Shown piece after piece: positions 1-7,326 of a stretch of DNA of 61,975 nt. The stretch is from Candidatus Accumulibacter vicinus (lineage in GTDB: Bacteria > Pseudomonadota > Gammaproteobacteria > Burkholderiales > Rhodocyclaceae): NCBI GenBank assembly GCA_002425405.1, contig DIME01000148.1, forward strand, positions 1 through 61,975. Direction: 5' to 3'. The notes under the pieces were generated by a model. That model was not told the DNA's origin. It worked only from the letters and a program-made list of their open reading frames with translations, and searched no databases. The position numbers and the translations under genes are program-made. Every line of letters begins with the position of its first letter. Position 1 is the stretch's first letter.

Positions 1-75
1 GGTTTGGGTCGTGGCAAGCTGCGCGATTTCGTGATGCAAGGCGAGGTGCCGGGAATGATCAAGGCTAGCTGGTAG
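1..75 (+). CDS. rpsN: 30S ribosomal protein S14, C-terminal fragment
   Basis: Only the last 24 residues are in the window; the gene begins before base 1. The frame ends with a stop at 73-75, and its tail (EVPGM then KASW) matches the conserved end of bacterial S14 (GEIPGL...KASW in E. coli). It lies 15 bases before rpsH, the normal order in the spc operon. S14 is a small-subunit head protein that binds 16S rRNA near the 3' domain. Confidence 0.9.
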   Translation, partial: GLGRGKLRDFVMQGEVPGMIKASW

Positions 76-90
76 GCAGGAGATAACATA

Positions 91-486
91 ATGAGTATGA
101 GTGATCCGATCAGCGACATGCTGACACGCATCCGAAATGCCCAGATGGCAAGCAAGGGCTCCGTCGCCATGCCGTCTTCCAAGGTAAAGATCGCCATTGC
201 CCAGGTCTTGAAAGACGAGGGCTATGTTGAGGACTTTGCTGTAAATCCGAATGACGGTAAGCCGGTTCTTGAGATTGGTCTGAAATATTACGCCGGCCGG
301 CCGGTGATCGAACGCATCGATCGTGTTTCGAGGCCGGGCCTTCGCATTTACCGAGGTGTCAGTGATATTCCGCAGGTCATGAATGGGCTGGGGGTGGCGA
401 TTGTGTCGACCCCCAAGGGCGTTATGACTGATCGTAAGGCGCGCGCTAGCCATGTTGGTGGCGAAGTGCTGTGCTTCGTCGCGTAA
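91..486 (+). CDS. rpsH: 30S ribosomal protein S8
   Basis: 131 residues, the usual S8 length. It starts MSMSDPISDMLTRIRN and ends with a GLGVAIVSTPKGVMTD segment and a GGEVLCFVA tail, both conserved in S8. The protein binds the central domain of 16S rRNA early in 30S assembly, and in E. coli it also represses spc operon translation. An AGGAGA ribosome site lies just upstream (79-84). It sits between rpsN and rplF in canonical order. Confidence 0.97.
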   Translation: MSMSDPISDMLTRIRNAQMASKGSVAMPSSKVKIAIAQVLKDEGYVEDFAVNPNDGKPVLEIGLKYYAGRPVIERIDRVSRPGLRIYRGVSDIPQVMNGLGVAIVSTPKGVMTDRKARASHVGGEVLCFVA

Positions 487-495
487 GGGTTAGCC

Positions 496-1032
496 ATGTC
501 CCGCGTTGCAAAGAAACCAATTGTTCTCCCGCCGGGTGTCACCGTCGATCTTTCGGAAAAATTCATCTCGGTCAAAGGTCCGCTAGGATCTCTCGATTTT
601 GCCTCCCACCCGGCGGTGACCGTCGAACAGCAAGGCGACAGCCTGCTGTGCAAACCTGTCGCTGGGGTGGCGCAATCGGATGCGCTGTCCGGAACCATGC
701 GTGCCGTGGTTGCCAATATGGTCACCGGAGTCAGCCAGGGGTTTGAGCGTAAGCTCAACCTGGTTGGCGTTGGCTATCGCGCTCAGGTGCAAGGCGATAC
801 GCTCAACCTGAGCCTCGGGTTTTCGCATCCCGTTGTTTACCAGTTACCAAACGGCATCAGTGCCACGGTGCCGACGCAGACCGAGATTGTGATCAAGGGA
901 GTTGACCGGCAACTTGTTGGCCAGGTCGCGGCAGAGGTTCGCGCCTATCGCAAGCCGGAGCCCTACAAGGGCAAGGGCGTGCGTTATGCGGACGAAGTGG
1001 TCGTGATCAAGGAAACGAAGAAGAAAAAGTAA
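496..1032 (+). CDS. rplF: 50S ribosomal protein L6
   Basis: 178 residues, normal for L6. It begins MSRVAKKPIVLPPGV and contains the conserved L6 signature near residues 150-165 (YRKPEPYKGKGVRYADE). It has a lysine-rich C-terminus. L6 is made of two duplicated alpha/beta domains and binds 23S rRNA near the sarcin-ricin loop. It lies 9 bases after rpsH and 10 bases before rplR in the co-transcribed spc operon. Confidence 0.97.
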   Translation: MSRVAKKPIVLPPGVTVDLSEKFISVKGPLGSLDFASHPAVTVEQQGDSLLCKPVAGVAQSDALSGTMRAVVANMVTGVSQGFERKLNLVGVGYRAQVQGDTLNLSLGFSHPVVYQLPNGISATVPTQTEIVIKGVDRQLVGQVAAEVRAYRKPEPYKGKGVRYADEVVVIKETKKKK

Positions 1033-1042
1033 GGGTGCTCAG

Positions 1043-1399
1043 ATGATTGACAAAAAACAGGCGCGTTTGCGCAGATCTCGCCAGACCCGTGCCAAGATTG
1101 CCGAACTCAAAGCAGTACGTTTGTCGGTTCACCGCAGCAACTGCCATATCTATGCACAGGTGATTTCTGTTTGCGGGACGCGGGTTCTGGCAGCGGCATC
1201 GTCGCTGGAGCCGGAAGTGCGCAAGAGTCTGCCCAACGGGGGGGACATCAGTGCGGCAAAAACGATCGGTCAATTGATCGCTGAACGCGCAAAACAAGTC
1301 GGAATTGACCAGGTGGCGTTTGATCGTTCCGGTTTCCGGTACCACGGGCGGATCAAGGCGCTGGCAGATGCGGCGCGTGAAGCCGGTCTCAAGTTCTGA
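1043..1399 (+). CDS. rplR: 50S ribosomal protein L18
   Basis: 118 residues. It has the basic N-terminus typical of L18 (KKQARLRRSRQTRAK), a central SVHRSNCHIYAQ segment and the C-terminal FDRSGFRYHGRIKALADAARE signature. L18 binds 5S rRNA and helps attach it to the large subunit. It sits between rplF and rpsE as expected. Confidence 0.96.
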   Translation: MIDKKQARLRRSRQTRAKIAELKAVRLSVHRSNCHIYAQVISVCGTRVLAAASSLEPEVRKSLPNGGDISAAKTIGQLIAERAKQVGIDQVAFDRSGFRYHGRIKALADAAREAGLKF

Positions 1400-1426
1400 T
1401 CGCACGGCAAAGAATTGGAGTAATCA

Positions 1427-1951
1427 ATGGCCAAACCGCAAAGCAGGAAACCTCAGCATGCCGAAAAGCCTGACGACGGCATGCGTGAGAAGATGATCTC
1501 GATCAACCGCGTGACCAAGGTGGTGAAAGGCGGTCGCATCCTCGGTTTTGCCGCACTTACCGTGGTGGGTGACGGTGACGGTCGGGTGGGAATGGGCAAG
1601 GGGAAGTCGCGAGAAGTTCCGGTGGCAGTCCAGAAGGCCATGGAAGAGGCGCGCCGGAATCTGATCAAGGTCAGTCTCCGGAGTGGGACCTTGCAGCACA
1701 CGGTCGTTGGTCATCATGGGGCGTCGAGAGTGATGATGCAACCGGCACCCGAGGGTACCGGGATCATTGCCGGCGGCGCCATGCGGGCGGTTTTCGACGT
1801 GATTGGCATGACCAATGTGGTCGCTAAGGCGCACGGGTCGACCAATCCTTACAATATTGTCCGGGCGACAATCAATGGTTTGCAGGCGATGACCACGCCG
1901 GCCGAGGTTGCCGCCAAACGAGGCAAGACCGTTGCCGAAATCCTGGAGTGA
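1427..1951 (+). CDS. rpsE: 30S ribosomal protein S5
   Basis: 174 residues. The N-terminal part carries the S5 double-stranded-RNA-binding fold (MISINRVTKVVKGGR, GDGDGRVGMGKGKSREVPVAVQKA). The C-terminal part has the GTGIIAGGAMRAVFDVIG and KAHGSTNPYNIVRATI motifs. S5 sits at the mRNA entry site and influences decoding fidelity. A GGAG ribosome site lies at 1416-1419. Confidence 0.97.
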   Translation: MAKPQSRKPQHAEKPDDGMREKMISINRVTKVVKGGRILGFAALTVVGDGDGRVGMGKGKSREVPVAVQKAMEEARRNLIKVSLRSGTLQHTVVGHHGASRVMMQPAPEGTGIIAGGAMRAVFDVIGMTNVVAKAHGSTNPYNIVRATINGLQAMTTPAEVAAKRGKTVAEILE

Positions 1952-1954
1952 GCC

Positions 1955-2137
1955 ATGTCTGAGAAGAAAGTGAAAGTGACGCTTGTCAGGAGCCTGATCG
2001 GTACCAAGGAATCGCATCGCGCAACGGTACGCGGTTTGGGGCTTCGGCGTTTGAATAGTACTTCGCTCCTTGAAGATACGCCGGCGGTCCGCGGGATGAT
2101 CAACAAGGTTTCGTACCTCCTGAAGTGCGAGGGCTGA
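1955..2137 (+). CDS. rpmD: 50S ribosomal protein L30
   Basis: 60 residues, the bacterial L30 length. It contains KVTLVRSLIGTKESHRATVRGLGLRRLNS and a VRGMINKVSYLLK tail, both diagnostic. It begins 3 bases after rpsE stops and ends 1 base before rplO, which suggests translational coupling. Confidence 0.96.
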   Translation: MSEKKVKVTLVRSLIGTKESHRATVRGLGLRRLNSTSLLEDTPAVRGMINKVSYLLKCEG

Positions 2138-2138
2138 G

Positions 2139-2573
2139 ATGGAACTGAATACTGTTCAACCCGCCAAGGGGGCACGAACCGATAGAAAGCGTGTCGGCCG
2201 GGGTATCGGCTCGGGTTTTGGCAAGACTTGTGGCCGAGGCCACAAGGGTCAGAAATCGCGTGCCGGCGGCTTCCAGAAAGTGGGCTTTGAAGGCGGACAG
2301 ATGCCGCTGCAGCGCCGTCTGCCCAAACGTGGGTTCAAGTCGATGACCAATGCCCGGAATGCCGAGGTCCGTTTGTCGGAAATTGCGCGTTTGCCGGTCG
2401 ATGAAATCGATTTGGCAACGTTGATACAGGCCAATCTGGTCTCGCAACATGCGCTGTCGGCGAAGGTGGTCCTCTCCGGCGAAATCAACCGTAAGCTTAC
2501 CCTCAAGGGTGTAGGGGCAACCGCTGGCGCTCGTGCAGCGATCGAAGCTGCCGGCGGCAGCGTTTCGGAATAA
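2139..2573 (+). CDS. rplO: 50S ribosomal protein L15
   Basis: 144 residues. The glycine- and arginine-rich N-terminus (RVGRGIGSGFGKTCGRGHKGQ) and the GFEGGQMPLQRRLPKRGF segment identify L15. The end, LKGVGATAGARAAIEAAGGSV, is the usual L15 C-terminal helix. It binds 23S rRNA late in 50S assembly. It directly precedes secY. Confidence 0.97.
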   Translation: MELNTVQPAKGARTDRKRVGRGIGSGFGKTCGRGHKGQKSRAGGFQKVGFEGGQMPLQRRLPKRGFKSMTNARNAEVRLSEIARLPVDEIDLATLIQANLVSQHALSAKVVLSGEINRKLTLKGVGATAGARAAIEAAGGSVSE

Positions 2574-2586
2574 GGGGTGGCCTTTT

Positions 2587-3906
2587 TTGGTAACTAGTTC
2601 CAACACGGTCAGCAAGGGGGGAAAGTTCGGCGATCTGAAACGTCGGCTGTGGTTCCTGCTTGGTGCCTTGGTCGTGTATCGGATCGGCGCGCATATCCCG
2701 GTTCCGGGCATTGACGCCCAGACCTTGAGCATGCTGTTCAACAATCAGCAGGGTGGCATTCTGGGAATGTTCAACATGTTCTCGGGCGGAGCACTTTCCC
2801 GTTTTACGATCTTTGCACTCGGGATCATGCCGTATATTTCCGCATCGATCATCATGCAATTGATGACTCATGCCAGCCCGCAACTCGAGGCGCTGAAAAA
2901 GGAAGGTGAAGCCGGGCGTCGCAAGATCACGCAGTACACGCGCTACGGAACGGTTTTTCTCGCCTTGTTCCAGGGAATTGGTATTGCTATTGCGGTCGAA
3001 TCACAACCTGGATTGGTGATTGAACCGGGCATGCTGTTTCGCTTCGTGACGGTAACCACACTGGTTACCGGTACAATGTTTCTGATGTGGTTGGGGGAGC
3101 AGGTGACCGAACGCGGGCTCGGGAATGGGATCTCGATCATCATCTTCGCGGGGATCGCAGCCGGATTGCCAAATGCGATAGGCGGCCTCCTTGAGTTGGT
3201 CCGCACCGGTGCCATGCATCCTCTGACGGCAATCGTGATTTGCATACTGGTCGTTCTGGTAACCGCGTTTGTCGTTTTCGTTGAACGGGGACAGCGCAAG
3301 ATCCTGGTCAACTACGCGAAACGTCAGGTGGGTAACAAGATTTATGGTGGACAGAGTTCGCACCTGCCGTTGAAACTGAACATGGCTGGTGTGATCCCGC
3401 CGATCTTTGCTTCGTCGATCATCCTATTTCCGGCAACGATCGCCGGCTGGTTTGGCTCTGGAGAGTCGGTGCGTTGGCTGAAGGACATTGCGGATGCGCT
3501 ATCTCCGGGGCAACCGATTTATGTGATGTTGTATGCTGCGGCGATCATCTTTTTTTGCTTTTTCTATACGGCGCTAGTGTTCAATTCCAAGGAAACTGCC
3601 GACAACCTGAAGAGAAGCGGAGCATTCGTTCCCGGGATTCGGCCGGGTGATCAGACCGCACGCTACATCGACAAGATCCTGATGCGACTGACCTTGGTGG
3701 GTGCGGGCTATATCACCATCGTCTGCCTGTTACCAGAGTTTCTGATCCTGAAATGGAACGTGCCGTTCTACTTTGGCGGTACCTCCCTCCTGATCATTGT
3801 CGTCGTCACCATGGATTTCATGACCCAGGTGCAGGCGTATGCCATGTCGCACCAGTACGAGAGCCTGTTGAAAAAGGCTAACTTCAAAGGCTCACCGGCG
3901 AAATAG
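2587..3906 (+). CDS. secY: Protein translocase subunit SecY
   Basis: 439 residues with about ten hydrophobic segments. SecY is the core channel of the Sec translocon in the inner membrane. Recognisable parts are KFGDLKRRLWFLLGALVVYRIG at the first membrane segment, IPVPGID, the cytoplasmic loop with FVVFVERGQRKILVNYAKRQ, and PGIRPGDQTARYID. I chose the TTG at 2587. It follows an AAGGGG ribosome site after rplO and gives an N-terminus (MVTSSN) of normal length. The upstream ATG at 2533 would overlap rplO and add 18 residues with no SecY character. Confidence 0.93.
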   Translation: MVTSSNTVSKGGKFGDLKRRLWFLLGALVVYRIGAHIPVPGIDAQTLSMLFNNQQGGILGMFNMFSGGALSRFTIFALGIMPYISASIIMQLMTHASPQLEALKKEGEAGRRKITQYTRYGTVFLALFQGIGIAIAVESQPGLVIEPGMLFRFVTVTTLVTGTMFLMWLGEQVTERGLGNGISIIIFAGIAAGLPNAIGGLLELVRTGAMHPLTAIVICILVVLVTAFVVFVERGQRKILVNYAKRQVGNKIYGGQSSHLPLKLNMAGVIPPIFASSIILFPATIAGWFGSGESVRWLKDIADALSPGQPIYVMLYAAAIIFFCFFYTALVFNSKETADNLKRSGAFVPGIRPGDQTARYIDKILMRLTLVGAGYITIVCLLPEFLILKWNVPFYFGGTSLLIIVVVTMDFMTQVQAYAMSHQYESLLKKANFKGSPAK

Positions 3907-3907
3907 A

Positions 3908-4126
3908 ATGGCCAAGGAAGACTTGATTGAAATGCAGGGAGAGGTTATCGAGAACCTTCCCAATGCCACTTTCAGGGTGAAGCTCGAAAACGGCCATGTC
4001 GTGCTGGGTTTCATTTCAGGGAAGATGCGCATGCACTACATTCGCATCCTGCCAGGCGACAGGGTGACCGTACAGTTGACACCATATGATCTGAGTCGTG
4101 CACGCATCGTTTTCCGCGCCAAGTAA
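3908..4126 (+). CDS. infA: Translation initiation factor IF-1
   Basis: 72 residues. It is an almost textbook IF-1 with an S1/OB fold: MAKEDLIEMQGEVIEN at the start, FRVKLENGHVVLGFISGKMR in the middle, and LTPYDLSRARIVFRAK at the end. It occupies the 30S A site during initiation. It starts one base after the secY stop, so it is part of the same transcript. Confidence 0.97.
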   Translation: MAKEDLIEMQGEVIENLPNATFRVKLENGHVVLGFISGKMRMHYIRILPGDRVTVQLTPYDLSRARIVFRAK

Positions 4127-4215
4127 ATGGTATGGTTTTTAGAAGAATCTACGATCTACGCAACAACCCGACGAAAGGCAGGCTGCGCCTCAGGCCGGGA
4201 AATCAGGAGTGAATC

Positions 4216-4329
4216 ATGAAAGTGCTGGCATCTGTGAAACGCATCTGCCGCAAGTGCAAGATTATTCGGCGCCATGGCATTGTGCGTGTGATCTGTACGG
4301 ATCGACGTCACAAGCAGCGTCAGGGTTAA
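4216..4329 (+). CDS. rpmJ: 50S ribosomal protein L36
   Basis: 37 residues beginning MKVLASVKRICRKCK and ending RRHKQRQG. Three Cys and one His (CRKC, C, H) form the zinc-ribbon pattern of the C+ type of L36. It has a good ribosome site (AGGAG at 4205-4209) and sits between infA and rpsM as in most betaproteobacteria. Confidence 0.95.
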   Translation: MKVLASVKRICRKCKIIRRHGIVRVICTDRRHKQRQG

Positions 4330-4406
4330 TCGCTGCAACCCACCATGGTGAGTTGTCAGTCGGTTGAAGGCATAAACATTAAGTTTCGATTATTTGGGGT
4401 GAATCG

Positions 4407-4769
4407 ATGGCACGCATCGCAGGTGTAAACCTCCCGAACCACCAGCATGCCGAGATCGCATTAACTGCCATCTACGGTATCGGACGTCCGCGCGCGCAGA
4501 AAATCTGTGATGCTGCTGGAGTTCTACGTTCAACGAAAATGAAGGACCTGACTGAGGCTGAGCTGGAGCGTTTGCGCGACCAGATCGGAAAATTCAGTGT
4601 CGAGGGTGACCTGCGTCGCGAAGTCACGATGAGCATCAAGCGCTTGATGGACTTGGGCTGCTATCGCGGCCTTCGTCACCGCAAGGGCTTGCCGTCGCGT
4701 GGCCAGCGGACGCGAACCAATGCGCGTACTCGCAAGGGCCCGCGGAAGCCGATCGCCGGCAAGAAATGA
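4407..4769 (+). CDS. rpsM: 30S ribosomal protein S13
   Basis: 120 residues. It begins MARIAGVNLPNHQHAEIALTAIYGIG and carries the helix-hairpin-helix region followed by the conserved RHRKGLPSRGQRTRTNARTRKG tail. S13 contacts the P-site tRNA and the 50S subunit at the head. It is the first gene of the alpha-operon part (rpsM-rpsK-rpsD-rpoA-rplQ). Confidence 0.97.
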   Translation: MARIAGVNLPNHQHAEIALTAIYGIGRPRAQKICDAAGVLRSTKMKDLTEAELERLRDQIGKFSVEGDLRREVTMSIKRLMDLGCYRGLRHRKGLPSRGQRTRTNARTRKGPRKPIAGKK

Positions 4770-4789
4770 TTAGGAACTAGGACCAGACC

Positions 4790-5185
4790 ATGGCCAAGAC
4801 TGCTGCAAAAGTTCGTAAAAAAGTCAAGATCAGAAAGAATGTCGCTGAAGGAGTGGCTCATATCCACGCTTCGTTCAACAATACGATCATCACCATCACC
4901 GACCGCCAGGGTAACGCGCTGTCTTGGGCAACTTCGGGTGGCGCCGGCTTCAAGGGTTCACGCAAGAGTACACCTTTTGCTGCACAGGTTGCCGCTGAAG
5001 CTGCCGGTCGGGTTGCCGTTGAGTGTGGCGTCAAGAACCTCGAAGTCCGCATCAAGGGTCCTGGCCCCGGGCGGGAATCGTCGGTGCGTGCGCTTAATGC
5101 GCTCGGGATGAAGATCACTGCGATTACCGATGTCACGCCGATCCCGCATAACGGATGTCGGCCACCCAAGAAGCGTCGGATTTAA
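4790..5185 (+). CDS. rpsK: 30S ribosomal protein S11
   Basis: 131 residues. Conserved S11 stretches are AHIHASFNNTIITITD, SGGAGFKGSRKSTPFAAQ, the KGPGPGRESSVRALNALG loop and the C-terminal DVTPIPHNGCRPPKKRRI. It is a platform protein of the 30S subunit near the mRNA exit. It ends 11 bases before rpsD, with the rpsD ribosome site in the gap. Confidence 0.97.
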   Translation: MAKTAAKVRKKVKIRKNVAEGVAHIHASFNNTIITITDRQGNALSWATSGGAGFKGSRKSTPFAAQVAAEAAGRVAVECGVKNLEVRIKGPGPGRESSVRALNALGMKITAITDVTPIPHNGCRPPKKRRI

Positions 5186-5196
5186 GGAGGAAAATA

Positions 5197-5826
5197 GTGG
5201 CTCGCAATCTCGATCCGAAGTGCCGCCAGTGCCGCCGTGAAGGCGAAAAGTTGTTCCTTAAGGGAGAAAAGTGCTTCACCGACAAGTGCGCGATCGAACG
5301 TCGTTCGTATGCACCCGGTCAGCATGGCCAGAAGTCCGGGCAGCGCTTGTCCGACTACGGTGTTCACCTGCGGGAAAAGCAGAAGATTCGGCGTATCTAT
5401 GGCGTTCTTGAAGGGCAGTTTCGCAAGGTTTACAAAGAGGCTGACCGTCGCAGGGGTGTGACCGGTGAAGTGCTGCTGCAATTGCTGGAGGCTCGTCTCG
5501 ATAGCGTTTGCTACCGCATGGGCTTCGCGGCGTCGCGCGCGGAGTCACGCCAGGTGGTTAGACACAATGGCGTTCTCGTTAACGGTCAGCGTGTAAACAT
5601 TCCGTCATACCAGGTTCGTCCAGGTGATGTCATTGAAGTCTGCGAGAAGACGAAAGCACACCTTCGCGTCAAGGCAGCTCTGGCCGCTGCCGAAACTCGG
5701 GGTTTCCCCGAGTGGGTTGAAGTGGATGCCAAGGCTGCAAAGGGCACCTATAAGGCGCACCCGGAGCGTAGTGAACTGCCGCCGACGATCAACGAGAGTC
5801 TCGTCATCGAACTCTACTCGAAGTAG
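5197..5826 (+). CDS. rpsD: 30S ribosomal protein S4
   Basis: 209 residues, normal for S4. It has a zinc-binding-like Cys cluster near the N-terminus (C..C...C...C), a GQRLSDYGVHLREKQKIRRIYGVLEGQF segment and an S4 RNA-binding domain (RLDSVCYRMGFAASRAESRQ). I chose the GTG at 5197. It is preceded by AAGGAGG at 5184-5190 and gives a standard N-terminus. The frame is open further upstream but would overlap rpsK. S4 is a primary 16S binder and an autogenous regulator of the alpha operon in E. coli. Confidence 0.96.
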   Translation: MARNLDPKCRQCRREGEKLFLKGEKCFTDKCAIERRSYAPGQHGQKSGQRLSDYGVHLREKQKIRRIYGVLEGQFRKVYKEADRRRGVTGEVLLQLLEARLDSVCYRMGFAASRAESRQVVRHNGVLVNGQRVNIPSYQVRPGDVIEVCEKTKAHLRVKAALAAAETRGFPEWVEVDAKAAKGTYKAHPERSELPPTINESLVIELYSK

Positions 5827-5866
5827 TAGCAGCGAGGCTTGACCGAATCAGGCAAAGGGACAGTAC

Positions 5867-6844
5867 ATGCAAAGCAGTGGACTATTTAAACCGCGCATCA
5901 TCGATGTGCAGAGCTTGTCGCCGGTGCATGCACGAGTGGTCATGGAGCCGTTTGAACGCGGTTACGGGCACACTTTGGGCAATGCGCTACGCCGGATTCT
6001 GCTGTCATCAATGCCTGGCTATGCACCGACCGAGGTCAGCATCGAAGGCGTATTGCATGAATACTCGACAATTGATGGTGTTCAGGAGGATGTGGTGGAT
6101 ATCCTCTTGAACCTCAAGGGGGTCGTCTTCAAGCTGCACAATCGGGAAGAGGTCATCCTGCAACTTCGCAAGGAAGGCAAGGGGGTTGTTCGGGCTGCTG
6201 ACATCAATGTCTCTCACGATGTCGAGATCATCAATCCCGAGCATGTCATCGCCCACCTCTCTGCTGGCGGTAAGCTGGCAATGGAAATGAAAATCGAGCG
6301 GTCGCGGGGTTATGTGGCGGGCAACCTGCGTGAGATTGGTGGTGATGGCAGCAAGAATATCGGCAAGCTGGTCCTCGACGCATCATTTAGTCCGGTGCGC
6401 CGGGTCAGCTACGCGGTCGAGAGCGCGCGGGTCGAACAGCGAACCGATCTGGACAAGCTGATCATGGACATCGAGACCAACGGTGCCATTGATCCGGAGG
6501 AAGCCATTCGGACAGCCGCGCGCATCCTGATGGAGCAGCTTTCGGTATTCGCCGACCTCGCCGGGACGGCGTTGCCCATTGAGTATCAGAAGACGGTGCA
6601 GGTTGATCCGCTGCTGCTGCGTCCGGTGGATGACTTGGAGCTGACGGTTCGTTCGGCCAACTGTCTGAAGGCGGAAAACATCTATTACATTGGTGATCTG
6701 ATCCAGCGCACCGAGAATGAGTTGCTCAAGACGCCCAATCTGGGCCGCAAGTCGCTGAATGAAATCAAGGAAGTGCTGGCCGCACGCGGTCTGACACTGG
6801 GCATGAAGCTTGAGAACTGGCCTCCCGCCGGCCTCGAGAAGTGA
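5867..6844 (+). CDS. rpoA: RNA polymerase alpha subunit
   Basis: 325 residues. The N-terminal assembly domain has FERGYGHTLGNALRRILLSSMPG and the central RSRGYV motif. The C-terminal domain, which contacts UP elements and activators, has IYYIGDLIQRTENELLKTPNLGRKSLNEIKEVL. A dimer of this protein nucleates core RNA polymerase assembly. It lies between rpsD and rplQ as expected. Confidence 0.98.
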   Translation: MQSSGLFKPRIIDVQSLSPVHARVVMEPFERGYGHTLGNALRRILLSSMPGYAPTEVSIEGVLHEYSTIDGVQEDVVDILLNLKGVVFKLHNREEVILQLRKEGKGVVRAADINVSHDVEIINPEHVIAHLSAGGKLAMEMKIERSRGYVAGNLREIGGDGSKNIGKLVLDASFSPVRRVSYAVESARVEQRTDLDKLIMDIETNGAIDPEEAIRTAARILMEQLSVFADLAGTALPIEYQKTVQVDPLLLRPVDDLELTVRSANCLKAENIYYIGDLIQRTENELLKTPNLGRKSLNEIKEVLAARGLTLGMKLENWPPAGLEK

Positions 6845-6874
6845 GCAGCCGGACAAGAACAGGAAGGAATTGAT

Positions 6875-7255
6875 ATGCGTCACCGTTTGGGTCTCCGTAA
6901 ACTGAATCGTACCAGCGCCCATCGTCTGGCGATGTTGCGTAACATGACCGTTTCCTTGCTTCGTGAAGAAGCCATCAAGACCACCTTGCCGAAAGCCAAG
7001 GAACTTCGGCGCGTCATTGAGCCGATCATTACCCTTGGCAAGAAGCCGAATCTCGCCAACCGTCGCTTGGCCTTTGACCGGCTGCGCGATCGGGAGATGG
7101 TGGTCAAGGTGTTCGACGAACTTGGACCGCGTTATGCAACCCGCAACGGTGGCTATCTGCGGATTCTGAAGTGTGGTTTCCGAGACGGCGACAATGCGCC
7201 GATGGCGTTTGTCGAGTTGATGGATCGGCCGGAAGGCAGTGCTGTCACCGAATAG
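6875..7255 (+). CDS. rplQ: 50S ribosomal protein L17
   Basis: 126 residues beginning MRHRLGLRKLNRTSAHRLAMLRNM, a strong L17 signature, with EPIITLGK and a YLRILKCGFRDGDNAPMAFVELMDR tail. An AGGAAGGA ribosome site precedes it. It is the last gene of the ribosomal block, followed by a rho-independent terminator. Confidence 0.97.
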   Translation: MRHRLGLRKLNRTSAHRLAMLRNMTVSLLREEAIKTTLPKAKELRRVIEPIITLGKKPNLANRRLAFDRLRDREMVVKVFDELGPRYATRNGGYLRILKCGFRDGDNAPMAFVELMDRPEGSAVTE

Positions 7256-7288
7256 GCGCCAGCCGCGGACGGTAGGTACATGAGCAAG

Positions 7289-7313
7289 AGCCAGGCTGGG
7301 CCTGGCTTTTTTT
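7289..7313 (+). terminator. Rho-independent terminator of the ribosomal operon
   Basis: An 8-bp inverted repeat (AGCCAGGC / GCCTGGCT) with a 3-base loop is followed directly by a run of seven T. It lies 33 bases after rplQ, where the ribosomal transcript should end. Confidence 0.9.
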
Positions 7314-7326
7314 CGCTGGCAGCTAA

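Noticed and set aside
2533..2586. Upstream ATG for secY
   Set aside because: It would overlap rplO by about 40 bases and add residues that do not resemble SecY; the TTG at 2587 has a better ribosome site.
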